From Flavobacterium plurextorum (GTDB lineage: Bacteria > Bacteroidota > Bacteroidia > Flavobacteriales > Flavobacteriaceae), in contig NZ_MUHD01000015.1 in NCBI RefSeq assembly GCF_002217395.1, positions 1 through 64,000 on the forward strand: a stretch of 64,000 nucleotides of DNA. Direction: 5' to 3'. Below are positions 33,964 through 44,726 of this stretch, in pieces. Numbering within the stretch: the stretch's first letter is position 1; each line of letters opens with the position of its first letter. The notes beneath the pieces were generated by a model, which saw only the letters and a list, made by a program, of their open reading frames with translations, was not told the origin of the DNA and made no database searches. Position numbers and translations under genes: made by a program.

Positions 33964-33986
33964 GTATTTAATAAAAAATTGGTTTT

Positions 33987-34400
33987 CTATTTTTTTAATA
34001 GTTTTTCCAAATATTCGATTTTGTCTTTTTCAGCTTGCAGTAAACGCTCGTAAAGCTTTTCTTTTTCCTGATAAGCTTCAATTAATTTGTCTAATGGATT
34101 GAATATACAATTATTATTATGTCCCAAATGACCGTTATTGATACTATTATCGTGAAAAGTATTAAAATAGCTAATCATATTTTCTTCTGAAAAATTTTTA
34201 ATTGCTTCTACACTTACTCCCAAAGCTTTTGCAACTTCTGCAAGTTTTTCATCATCTATTGTCTCACTGTTTTCAATAGCCGATACAGCTTGTTGGTTTG
34301 TTCCTAAAGTCTGCGCCAAAGCTTCTTGCTTCATATCACGAAGTTCACGAATACGGCTTATTTTTCGCCCTATATGATTTGGTTTTGTAAGTGTGCTCAT
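33987..34400 (-). CDS. XRE-family DNA-binding regulator with coiled-coil tail
   Basis: The N-terminal HTH (about residues 10-65) contains ISRIRELRDMKQEALAQTLG, NQQAVSAIE and LAEVAKALGVSVEAI, a classic Cro/C1 domain. After an Asn-rich linker (NNGHLGHNNN) a charged coiled coil follows (KLIEAYQEKEKLYERLLQAE, about 103-137), probably for dimerisation. Targets are unknown. The predicted -7 element ends 5 nt before the ATG, so translation may be leaderless. It stands beside the repeat island, which could be mere proximity. Confidence 0.9.
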   Translation of the reverse strand: MSTLTKPNHIGRKISRIRELRDMKQEALAQTLGTNQQAVSAIENSETIDDEKLAEVAKALGVSVEAIKNFSEENMISYFNTFHDNSINNGHLGHNNNCIFNPLDKLIEAYQEKEKLYERLLQAEKDKIEYLEKLLKK

Positions 34401-34404
34401 AATT

Positions 34405-34412
34405 CAAAGATA
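34405..34412 (-). promoter_or_regulatory. Predicted -7 element of the XRE gene (leaderless)
   Basis: The minus strand reads TATCTTTG (TAnnTTTG) with a TTG 21 nt further upstream (34434-34436). Only AATT lies between the element and the ATG, so the transcript likely starts at or next to the start codon. Confidence 0.55.
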
Positions 34413-37024
<2,612 letters not shown>

Positions 37025-37067
37025 TTTAGACGCACTGCTTTGCTCTGCACATCTATAATAAATACGG

Positions 37068-37099
37068 AAAGGACAACTCATAAGGTTGTCCTTTTTTTA
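37068..37099 (+). terminator. Terminator of icd
   Basis: Perfect 10-bp stem AAAGGACAAC/GTTGTCCTTT (37068-37077, 37085-37094), 7-nt loop, T-run. Confidence 0.9.
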
Positions 37100-37177
37100 T
37101 TCTTAACTAATGTTTAACAAAATTCAGCCTGCTATATTTAGTAAGAATTATTAACTATGTAGTTCAAAACCAAAGCA

Positions 37178-39559
37178 ATGATTACAAAAAAGATTAGTTT
37201 ACTTCTTATCCTTATTTTTACCACATTTGCTTCTTTTTCTCAGGAAAAATTCACACTCAGCGGAACTATAAAAGATTCTAAAAATAACGAAAGTTTAATT
37301 AGTGTAAACGTTTATATTCCTACCTTAAAAATTGGAACAACAACTAATGAATATGGTTTCTATTCTATAACAGCTCCAAGCGGCGAGCATGAAATTGAAA
37401 TTAGTTATTTAGGGTATCAAACCATTCATAAAACTATTATCTTAAATCAAGATACCAAAAATAACTTCTCCATCAGCGAAAGCGGTCAAGAACTTCAAGA
37501 AGTTATCATTAAAGATAATAAAGGAAAAATAAATATTAAGTCGCCAGAAATGAGTGTCAACAAACTCTCTATTTCGACGATTAAAAAAATGCCTGTAGTA
37601 TTGGGTGAAGTCGACGTTATTAAATCCATTTTACTTCTTCCAGGAGTAACTAATGCAGGCGAAGGTGCATCAGGATTTAATGTGCGAGGCGGCGGTGCCG
37701 ATCAAAATTTAATTTTATTAGATGAAGCTACAATCTTTAACTCTTCACACGTATTTGGTTTTTTCTCGGTTTTTAATCCAGATGCGATCAAAGATTTGAA
37801 ATTGTATAAAGGAGGAATACCTGCCAGATTTGGCGGTCGCGCCTCATCTGTTTTAGATATTTACCAGAAAGACGGGAGCAGCAAGAATTTTCATATGAGC
37901 GGCGGAATTGGTTTAATATCCAGCCGACTTCTTTTAGAAGGTCCAATTGTAAAAGACAAAGGTTCTTTTTTAATTGGCGGAAGAGCTTCATACGCCCATT
38001 TATTCTTAAAACTATCCGAGGAAAACAAAGACAACTCCGCTTATTTTTATGATCTAAATGCAAAATTCAGTTATAAATTAAACGACAACAACAGCTTATA
38101 TTTATCTGGATATTTTGGTCGGGATGTTTTCAGCCTTAATAAAAGTTTTACAAATACTTACGGAAACTCTACTTTAAATCTTCGTTGGAATCATTTGTAC
38201 TCTAATAAACTGTTCTCAAATTTATCTTTAATCTACAGTGATTATTATTATGGCCTTGATTTGGATTTTGTTGGTTTCAAATGGGATTCAGGCATCAAAA
38301 ATTATAATATTAAATACGATTTCAAAAACTATATTTCAGATAAATTCAAATTAAATTATGGTTTAAACGGGATTTATTATGATTTTAATCCCGGAACTAT
38401 TAAACCAAGCAATGATACATCTGGGATAAATCCAGATCAACTAGATCGAAAATATGCGTTTGAACCGTCAATTTATATAGATGCTGAAAACCAGCTTTCT
38501 AAAAAAATAACGCTGGCTTACGGATTACGTTACAGTTTGTTTTATCGTTTAGGAGCATCGACCATAAATTATTACGACAATAATAATCCTGTGCTGTTTA
38601 ATACTGACATGCAGATTTACGAAAAAGCAACTCCATCTTCAACAAAATATTTTAGTTCAAATAAAGTAATTCAAGATTACAACAACTTAGAACCTAGACT
38701 TTCTGTTTCTTATCAATTAAATGACGATCAGGCAATAAAAGCAAGTTACAATCGCATGGCGCAATATCTTCAGTTAATTTCGAATACCTCATCTCCTACT
38801 CCGCTGGATGTTTGGATGCCAAGTGATAATTACATTAAACCACAACTTGCTGATCAAGTTGCTTTGGGTTATTTTAGAAACTTTAATAACGGCGTTTATT
38901 CTCTTGAAGTCGAAACTTATTATAAAAAAATCAAAAACAGACTGGATTATATCGATGGTGCTGATTTGATTGCAAATGACGCAATTGAACAAGTGATTCT
39001 AAACGGACAAATGCGTGCTTATGGTTTAGAAATTATGCTGAAGAAAAACGAAGGTAAATTCAACGGATGGATTTCTTATACTTTATCTAAGTCAGAACAG
39101 CAGACACCGGGAAGAACTCCTGAAGAAATAGGCATCAATAACGGAAAATGGTACAGCTCTGCTTATGATAAAACACATAATTTAGCCGTAACATCAGCTT
39201 ACAATTTAAACGATAAATGGTCGTTTGGCGCTAATTTCATTTTACAGTCTGGACAACCTGTAACTTACCCAAACGGTCAATATGAATATTTAGGAATTAC
39301 AGTTCCAAGTTATGGACTTCGAAATAAAGATCGCCTGCCTGCCTATCATCATTTAGATATTTCGGCGACTTTAACTCCAAGAAAAAATAAAGACCGAAAC
39401 TGGAAAGCTGAATGGGTTTTTAGCATATACAATCTATACAACCGCCAAAATGCAGCATCAATCAATTTTAGACAAAATCTAGACACAGGAGTAAATGAAG
39501 CCGTGCAATTGTCAATATTTGGTATGGTTCCCGCTGTTAGTTATAACTTTAAATTTTAA
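37178..39559 (+). CDS. TonB-dependent receptor with N-terminal carboxypeptidase-like domain
   Basis: A signal peptide (TTFASFSQ) is followed by a CarboxypepD-reg-like beta domain (about residues 25-110, TLSGTIKDSKNNESLISVNV, ISYLGYQT). Next come the plug domain with FNVRGGGADQNLILLDEA and GGIPARFGGRASSVLDI, and a 22-strand barrel ending in a C-terminal Phe (YNFKF). It imports a ligand across the outer membrane using TonB energy. The ligand is unknown; iron complexes, small peptides or saccharides are all possible. A DUF4249 lipoprotein gene follows after 39 nt, the usual partner. Confidence 0.95.
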   Translation: MITKKISLLLILIFTTFASFSQEKFTLSGTIKDSKNNESLISVNVYIPTLKIGTTTNEYGFYSITAPSGEHEIEISYLGYQTIHKTIILNQDTKNNFSISESGQELQEVIIKDNKGKINIKSPEMSVNKLSISTIKKMPVVLGEVDVIKSILLLPGVTNAGEGASGFNVRGGGADQNLILLDEATIFNSSHVFGFFSVFNPDAIKDLKLYKGGIPARFGGRASSVLDIYQKDGSSKNFHMSGGIGLISSRLLLEGPIVKDKGSFLIGGRASYAHLFLKLSEENKDNSAYFYDLNAKFSYKLNDNNSLYLSGYFGRDVFSLNKSFTNTYGNSTLNLRWNHLYSNKLFSNLSLIYSDYYYGLDLDFVGFKWDSGIKNYNIKYDFKNYISDKFKLNYGLNGIYYDFNPGTIKPSNDTSGINPDQLDRKYAFEPSIYIDAENQLSKKITLAYGLRYSLFYRLGASTINYYDNNNPVLFNTDMQIYEKATPSSTKYFSSNKVIQDYNNLEPRLSVSYQLNDDQAIKASYNRMAQYLQLISNTSSPTPLDVWMPSDNYIKPQLADQVALGYFRNFNNGVYSLEVETYYKKIKNRLDYIDGADLIANDAIEQVILNGQMRAYGLEIMLKKNEGKFNGWISYTLSKSEQQTPGRTPEEIGINNGKWYSSAYDKTHNLAVTSAYNLNDKWSFGANFILQSGQPVTYPNGQYEYLGITVPSYGLRNKDRLPAYHHLDISATLTPRKNKDRNWKAEWVFSIYNLYNRQNAASINFRQNLDTGVNEAVQLSIFGMVPAVSYNFKF

Positions 39560-39598
39560 AGAAGTTTCATTTCTGTAGAGAAATAATAAAGATACATC

Positions 39599-40426
39599 AT
39601 GAAAAAAATTATTCTATTAATCGTATTATTTACAACGACACTTTTTACAAGTTGTGAAGAAGTTGTAGAAGTTGATTTAGATACTGCACCGCCAAAATTA
39701 GTAATCGAAGCTGCTATCAATTGGGAAAAAGGAACAAAAGGAAATGAACAGACGATAAAATTAACTACAACAACTGGTTATTTTGATAACGTAATTCCGA
39801 CCGTTTCTGGTGCAATTATCAATATAAAAAACAGTCAAAATGAACAGTTTAATTTTATCGAAGTTAAAAAAACCGGTCAATATGTATGTTCAAATTTCAC
39901 GCCTGTAATTGGAGAACAATACACCTTAACCGTAATCAGCAGAGGAAATAGATACATTGGCACTGAAACTTTAAAATCAGTGGCCCCCATAACTCGAATA
40001 GATCAAAATGACAAAGGTGGTTTAACAGGAAAAGATATCGAAATAAAAGCGTTTTATAATGATCCTGGCGATGCAGAGAATTTTTATTTATACAAATATG
40101 TATATTCTAATAAAGTAAAATCAACCTTTTATGTAGATGAGGATAAGTTTTTTAACGGAAATGAATTTTTCAGTCTTTCTAATGATGAAGATTTAAAAGT
40201 TGGAAATGAAATCGAAATAACACATTACGGAATTTCAAAACAATACTTTAATTATATGAGTATTTTAGTCAGCATTGCTGGAAGCAATATTGGAGGTCCA
40301 TTTCAATCTCCTCCTGCAACTGTAAAAGGAAATATTATTAATGTAACCAATAAAGATAATTATCCATTAGGTTATTTCTCTCTTTGCGAAACTTCTAAGG
40401 TTAATTATAAAATAAGTACAAAATAA
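39599..40426 (+). CDS. DUF4249 lipoprotein, partner of the TonB receptor
   Basis: The lipoprotein signal ends in LFTSC (Cys19), and the mature sequence starts EEVVEVDLDTAPPKLVIEAAI, the characteristic opening of DUF4249. The family almost always lies beside a TonB-dependent receptor in Bacteroidota and is thought to be a surface-exposed accessory lipoprotein. The middle holds FYNDPGDAENFYLYKY, another family hallmark. The function beyond ligand uptake support is not known. The next gene starts 2 nt after the stop. Confidence 0.9.
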   Translation: MKKIILLIVLFTTTLFTSCEEVVEVDLDTAPPKLVIEAAINWEKGTKGNEQTIKLTTTTGYFDNVIPTVSGAIINIKNSQNEQFNFIEVKKTGQYVCSNFTPVIGEQYTLTVISRGNRYIGTETLKSVAPITRIDQNDKGGLTGKDIEIKAFYNDPGDAENFYLYKYVYSNKVKSTFYVDEDKFFNGNEFFSLSNDEDLKVGNEIEITHYGISKQYFNYMSILVSIAGSNIGGPFQSPPATVKGNIINVTNKDNYPLGYFSLCETSKVNYKISTK

Positions 40427-40428
40427 AA

Positions 40429-40911
40429 ATGGAAGCACAAATTAAAATCGCAACCGAAAAAAAACTAATTGGCAAATGCATTAAAATGTCGTTTATCGAA
40501 AACCGAACGTTTCAATTATGGAGCAGTTTTATGCCAAAACGCCGTGAAATTAAAAATTCAATTGATTCTAATTTATACTCTTTAGAAGTTTTTTCACCGA
40601 ATCATTTTGACAATTTTGATCCTAACAAAAGTTTTCAAAAATGGGCAGCAGTAGCCGTTACTGATTTTGATGTAATCCCATCAGAAATGGAAACACTTGT
40701 TGTACCAACTGGTTTATATGCCGTTTTTATTCATTACGGCCCAGCAGCTGAAGGACACAAAACCTACCATTCTATTTTTGCAGAATGGCTTCCAAAATCA
40801 GAATATACAATTGACGACAGGCCTCATTTTGCAGTAATGGATCATAAGTACAAAAAAGACGATCCAAACTCGGAAGAGGAAATCTGGATTCCCATAAAAA
40901 ACAGAGACTAA
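40429..40911 (+). CDS. GyrI-like effector-binding domain protein
   Basis: A 160-aa free-standing SOUL/GyrI-like fold: KKLIGKCIKMSF at the start, then KWAAVAVTDFDVIPSEMETLVVPTGLYAVFIHYGP and a C-terminal EIWIPIKNRD, as in AraC effector-binding (BmrR-type) domains. No DNA-binding domain is attached. Such proteins bind small hydrophobic molecules or block gyrase in E. coli; neither role can be asserted. The ATG is 2 nt after the DUF4249 stop, so it may be in the receptor operon. Confidence 0.82.
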   Translation: MEAQIKIATEKKLIGKCIKMSFIENRTFQLWSSFMPKRREIKNSIDSNLYSLEVFSPNHFDNFDPNKSFQKWAAVAVTDFDVIPSEMETLVVPTGLYAVFIHYGPAAEGHKTYHSIFAEWLPKSEYTIDDRPHFAVMDHKYKKDDPNSEEEIWIPIKNRD

Positions 40912-40955
40912 TTTTCAGTACTTCTTTATTATTCTTAATTTTCAACTAAAAAAAC

Positions 40956-41402
40956 ATGCTGGTCGAAACATTAAAATCACTGTTCAATAGAGATTTGAAC
41001 AAATTAAAAGTCGAAATAGAATCTTACCAAAATGAAAATCAGCTTTGGGCAATCGATAAAAACATTTCAAACTCAGGTGGAAATCTCTGCCTCCATTTAA
41101 TTGGCAACATCAACACCTATATTGGTGCCGAAATAGGAAAAACAGGATATGTTAGAAATCGTCCATTAGAATTTTCTCTAAAAGACATTTCAAAATCCGA
41201 ATTAATTTGTAAAATCGACGAAACCATTCTTGTCGTAAACAACACCCTTGATCTTTTAACTGAAGAAGATTTAAACACCATTTATCCGCAGATTGTTTTC
41301 GAAAAAGAAATGACAACAGGATTCTTTTTTGTTCATCTTTCTACACATTTAGCTTATCATCTTGGACAAATTAATTATCATAGACGATTGCTGGATTTAT
41401 AA
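40956..41402 (+). CDS. DinB/DUF1572-family four-helix protein
   Basis: A 148-aa DinB-like four-helix bundle. NSGGNLCLHLIGNINTYIG carries the first His, and HLSTHLAYHLGQINYHRRLL the C-terminal metal-binding His cluster. Family members bind a divalent metal and include thiol-dependent transferases (bacillithiol or mycothiol S-transferases), but many have no known role. Spacing from the previous gene is 44 nt, so co-transcription is plausible. Confidence 0.85.
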   Translation: MLVETLKSLFNRDLNKLKVEIESYQNENQLWAIDKNISNSGGNLCLHLIGNINTYIGAEIGKTGYVRNRPLEFSLKDISKSELICKIDETILVVNNTLDLLTEEDLNTIYPQIVFEKEMTTGFFFVHLSTHLAYHLGQINYHRRLLDL

Positions 41403-41510
41403 TTTTAGATTTTAGATCGTTCGAAAATCTTTTGCAAAAAAAATCAGAAATCTAAAATCAGAAATCTAAAATTGTAACAGTACCTTTGCAACACATTCAA
41501 AAAAAATAAC

Positions 41511-42173
41511 ATGTCATCACACCATATAGTTCGCGACGATCAGGAACCCGCTTTAATAATTGCAAACGGCGCCGCCTGCAACCCTGAATTATTGGGACAA
41601 TTATTAGAATGGTCTCCGCTTGTTATTGTTTTAGACTCAGCAATTGAACGTGTTATAGATTTAGGTATAAAAATCGATGTGCTTTTAGGTGATTTTGATC
41701 GTGGTTTTGATCCCGAAATATATAAAACTTCGCAATATCCTATCGAAATCGTTCATACTCCAGATCAAAATAAAACCGATTTAGAGAAAGCTTTTGATTA
41801 TTTAATAGAAAGAAAAATCCCTGCTGTAAATGTAGTTTGGGCTACTGGAAGACGTGCAGATCATACGATTACCAATCTTACCAATATTGTTCGTTATCGA
41901 AACTTACTTAAAATTGTGATTCTCGACGATCATTCGAAGATATTTTTACTGCCAACAAAATTTGAGAAATGGTATACCGCCAAAACACCTATTTCGTTGA
42001 TTCCAATTGGCGTTGTAAACGGAATTTTTTCTAAAAATCTAAAATACGAATTACAAGACGATACGCTTACAATGGGCTATAGAACTGGAAGCAGTAATTC
42101 TGTAGAAAAAGACGGACTTGTAACTATAACACATCGTGAGGGAGATTTACTTTTAATGGAATGTTTTGATTAG
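41511..42173 (+). CDS. Thiamin pyrophosphokinase-like protein
   Basis: Transfers pyrophosphate from ATP to thiamin in salvage of thiamin diphosphate. The substrate-binding segments are IANGAACNPELLG, VLDSAIERVIDLGIKIDVLLGDFDR, HTPDQNKTDLEKAFDYL and GRRADHTITNL, the TPK signature (GDFDS/R and DQNKTDxxK). The C-terminal part (LIPIGVVNGI, GYRTGSSNSV) forms the beta domain. At 220 aa it is full length. It is followed by a large hairpin that separates it from rlmF. Confidence 0.92.
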   Translation: MSSHHIVRDDQEPALIIANGAACNPELLGQLLEWSPLVIVLDSAIERVIDLGIKIDVLLGDFDRGFDPEIYKTSQYPIEIVHTPDQNKTDLEKAFDYLIERKIPAVNVVWATGRRADHTITNLTNIVRYRNLLKIVILDDHSKIFLLPTKFEKWYTAKTPISLIPIGVVNGIFSKNLKYELQDDTLTMGYRTGSSNSVEKDGLVTITHREGDLLLMECFD

Positions 42174-42240
42174 AAACATTTGAAAATAAAAAGTCTCGGA
42201 GGGACGCAATATTTATAAATCAAAATCTCTTGTTCTAATT

Positions 42241-42291
42241 AAAGCTCCAGCGAGGTGACACACAAAACCTATGTCGCTCTGCTGGAGCTTT
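42241..42291 (+). terminator. Hairpin terminator between TPK and rlmF genes
   Basis: An 11-bp perfect stem (AAAGCTCCAGC, 42241-42251, with 42281-42291) is followed by TTGTTTT. The loop (29 nt) pairs partly (GAG/CTC, CGA). Upstream, AAGTCTCGGAGGGACGCAAT at 42190 resembles another dispersed Flavobacterium repeat. Confidence 0.65.
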
Positions 42292-42362
42292 TGTTTTAAT
42301 TATAAAATAATTGGCAGTAAATATTACGCTCTTCTGAACCTTTCTTTAAAGAAAGGAATACC

Positions 42363-42370
42363 TATCTTTG
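42363..42370 (+). promoter_or_regulatory. Predicted -7 element of rlmF
   Basis: TATCTTTG (TAnnTTTG), 17 nt before the chosen ATG at 42388, downstream of the longer open frame's first ATG. Confidence 0.6.
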
Positions 42371-42387
42371 CACAGAAATCAACAAAA

Positions 42388-43338
42388 ATGAAAGCAGAAA
42401 ACAATTCTCAAAAAGACAATTTACATCCTAGAAACATTCATCGCTCACGCTATGATTTTGATTTGCTTATTTCAAATTGTCCTGAATTAAAAGCTTTTAT
42501 TTCCATAAACAAATTTGGAATTGAAACTATTGATTTCAGCAATCCGCTTGCTGTAAAAACGCTCAACAAAGCTTTACTGCAAACCTATTATGACATTCAA
42601 AACTGGGATATTCCAAAAAATTATCTTTGTCCGCCAATTCCAGGCAGAGCTGATTATATTCATTATATAGCCGATTTATTGGCAGAAACGAATAACGGTC
42701 AAATTCCTGAAGGTAATTCTGTTATGGGACTAGATATCGGAACGGGTGCTAATTTAATCTATCCGATATTAGGAAATTCGATTTACAATTGGAGTTTTGT
42801 TGCAACAGATATTTATAAAACTTCAATCGAAAACTGCAGTAAAATTATCGAAGCAAACCCCAAATTAATTGATGCAATTAGTTTACAGCAACAGACAGAA
42901 TCTCGATTTATCTTTAAAAACATTATCATTCCCGAAGATCGTTTTACATTTACTATGTGTAATCCGCCTTTTCATGCTTCCGCTGAAGAAGCTAATAAAA
43001 GCACCTCTAGAAAAGTATCCAATTTAAACCCGAAAGAGAAGAAAAACACAAATCCTGTATTAAATTTTGGTGGTCAAAATGCTGAATTGTGGTGCAATGG
43101 CGGCGAAATTGGCTTTGTAACTCAAATGATTTACGAAAGTGTAAAATATGCTTCGCAATGCTTATGGTTTACGACATTGGTTTCTAAAAAAGAAAATCTA
43201 TCCTCAATTTACAAAACCTTGAAAAAAGTAAACGCAGTTTCTGTAAAAACCATCGAAATGTCGCAAGGACAAAAAAACAGCCGTATTGTCGCTTGGAGTT
43301 TTTTAAGTAATACGGAACAGCAAAAGTGGACGCTTTAA
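42388..43338 (+). CDS. rlmF: 23S rRNA (adenine(1618)-N6)-methyltransferase
   Basis: An SAM-dependent methyltransferase that modifies A1618 of 23S rRNA. HPRNIHRSRYDF at the start, GLDIGTGANLIYP (SAM site), ATDIY and the catalytic NPPF in MCNPPFHAS match RlmF. The frame is open further upstream, but I start at 42388 (316 aa) because the family opens with HPRNxHxxxYDF and a -7 element lies at 42363. It is monocistronic. Confidence 0.95.
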   Translation: MKAENNSQKDNLHPRNIHRSRYDFDLLISNCPELKAFISINKFGIETIDFSNPLAVKTLNKALLQTYYDIQNWDIPKNYLCPPIPGRADYIHYIADLLAETNNGQIPEGNSVMGLDIGTGANLIYPILGNSIYNWSFVATDIYKTSIENCSKIIEANPKLIDAISLQQQTESRFIFKNIIIPEDRFTFTMCNPPFHASAEEANKSTSRKVSNLNPKEKKNTNPVLNFGGQNAELWCNGGEIGFVTQMIYESVKYASQCLWFTTLVSKKENLSSIYKTLKKVNAVSVKTIEMSQGQKNSRIVAWSFLSNTEQQKWTL

Positions 43339-43419
43339 AATATTGATTTTCAACTTCAAAACCTTGATTTTATAATTTGCTTTTGGTAAGTTTACTATAA
43401 ACTATTCAATATCAAAATC

Positions 43420-43656
43420 ATGGCAGATTATATTGGTTACCTAGCATCATTTTTTATAGTAGGAGGTTTTTTATTGAAAGATCTCAAAAAAATACGTTTA
43501 ATTAACTTTTTCGGATGTATGTGTTTTGTAATATACGGCATCTTTTTAAAAGATTACAGAGACGTTAGTCAATGGCTTTTGCCTGTTATTATTCCCAACG
43601 GAATTTTAGCATTGGTACAAGTTTATCACTTAACTGTGCAAAAAAATAAACCTTAG
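43420..43656 (+). CDS. Small membrane protein, YgjV-like
   Basis: A 78-aa protein with three hydrophobic segments (GYLASFFIVGGFLL, INFFGCMCFVIYGIFL, WLLPVIIPNGILALVQVYHL). The pattern of short loops and the KDLKKIRLIN connector resembles the YgjV/imp family of inner-membrane proteins, cut to the first half. Function unknown. It has good AT-rich upstream sequence with an ATG 82 nt after rlmF. Confidence 0.7.
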   Translation: MADYIGYLASFFIVGGFLLKDLKKIRLINFFGCMCFVIYGIFLKDYRDVSQWLLPVIIPNGILALVQVYHLTVQKNKP

Positions 43657-43738
43657 AATTATGATACTTTAAAACAAAATTCTGATACAGAAACGCTTTT
43701 CCAAAATTGTATCTTTAGCTAAATTGAATTTTATTGCA

Positions 43739-44680
43739 ATGCAAAAATTATACTTCAGATTAGTTCTAATATTGTTAGTAATCACAAGTTGTTCATCCAT
43801 TAAAGAAGCTAAATTTGATGATTATATATTCGAAACCAAAAGCGAAAAGCAATCGTATTTAAATGCATACGACAAAGCATTAAAACTTTGGGATATTCCT
43901 TATACAGAAGAAAATGTAAAAACAAGTTTTGGAACAGCACACGTAATTATCGCGGGACCAAAAAATGGAAAAAGTTTAGTTTTACTTCACGGAATGGACG
44001 CTACCTCAACCATGTGGTATCCTAACATTAAGGCTTTAGCGAAAAATCATAGAATTTATGCGATCGATTTTTTGATGGAACCAGGAAAATCAACTTTAAC
44101 AGCAAAACCGCTTTCTTCAAAAGAAATTGTGATTTGGTACAATGAAATTTTCAGTTTCTATAAATTAAAACAATTTGACATTATTGGAGCATCAAAAGGC
44201 GGATGGATCACAGTATTATTAGCTTCTCAAGAAAAAAAATCAATCGATAAAATAGTATTACTAAGCCCCGCACAGACTTTTAAATTTATAGATAAAGTAA
44301 GAAAAACAAGTTCTGCATTGCTCTTAAAACTTTTTCCAAGTGAAAAAAAATTTAATAAAACACTCGAAACATTTTCAACGCATCCCCAAAACATAAACTC
44401 CAATTACAAAAGGCAGTTTTATTTGGCAAACAAATATGCAAAATCAAATTCCAGTATGCTTAAAATGCGTCCGTTTTCAGACGAAGAATTACAATCAATT
44501 ACAAATCCAGTATTAGTTTTAATTGGAGATCATGACGTTATTAACTCTGAAGAAAGTTTGACACGAGCACAAAAATTTTTAACAAACTGTAAAACGAAAA
44601 CTATTAAAGATGCAGGACATTTTTTATCTATTGACCAAGCGAAAATTACGAACGACGCTGTTATTAATTTTTTAGAATAG
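43739..44680 (+). CDS. Alpha/beta-hydrolase lipoprotein
   Basis: I use the ATG at 43739, which puts a lipoprotein signal with VITSC (Cys18) at the N-terminus; a TTG 15 nt upstream is less likely. The hydrolase fold shows VLLHGMDATSTMW, the nucleophile elbow GASKGGW, the acid in LIGDHDVI and His in AGHFLS. It should act in the periplasm or on the surface as an esterase- or lipase-like enzyme. The substrate is unknown. A TATCTTTA box lies just upstream at 43709. Confidence 0.87.
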   Translation: MQKLYFRLVLILLVITSCSSIKEAKFDDYIFETKSEKQSYLNAYDKALKLWDIPYTEENVKTSFGTAHVIIAGPKNGKSLVLLHGMDATSTMWYPNIKALAKNHRIYAIDFLMEPGKSTLTAKPLSSKEIVIWYNEIFSFYKLKQFDIIGASKGGWITVLLASQEKKSIDKIVLLSPAQTFKFIDKVRKTSSALLLKLFPSEKKFNKTLETFSTHPQNINSNYKRQFYLANKYAKSNSSMLKMRPFSDEELQSITNPVLVLIGDHDVINSEESLTRAQKFLTNCKTKTIKDAGHFLSIDQAKITNDAVINFLE

Positions 44681-44726
44681 AATTCAAACTTTGTATCTTT
44701 ACACAACTAATCTTCATCCATAAAAA

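Noticed and set aside
42271-42387. Longer rlmF start at 42271
   Set aside because: This part translates a terminator hairpin and a promoter; the conserved protein begins after the ATG at 42388.
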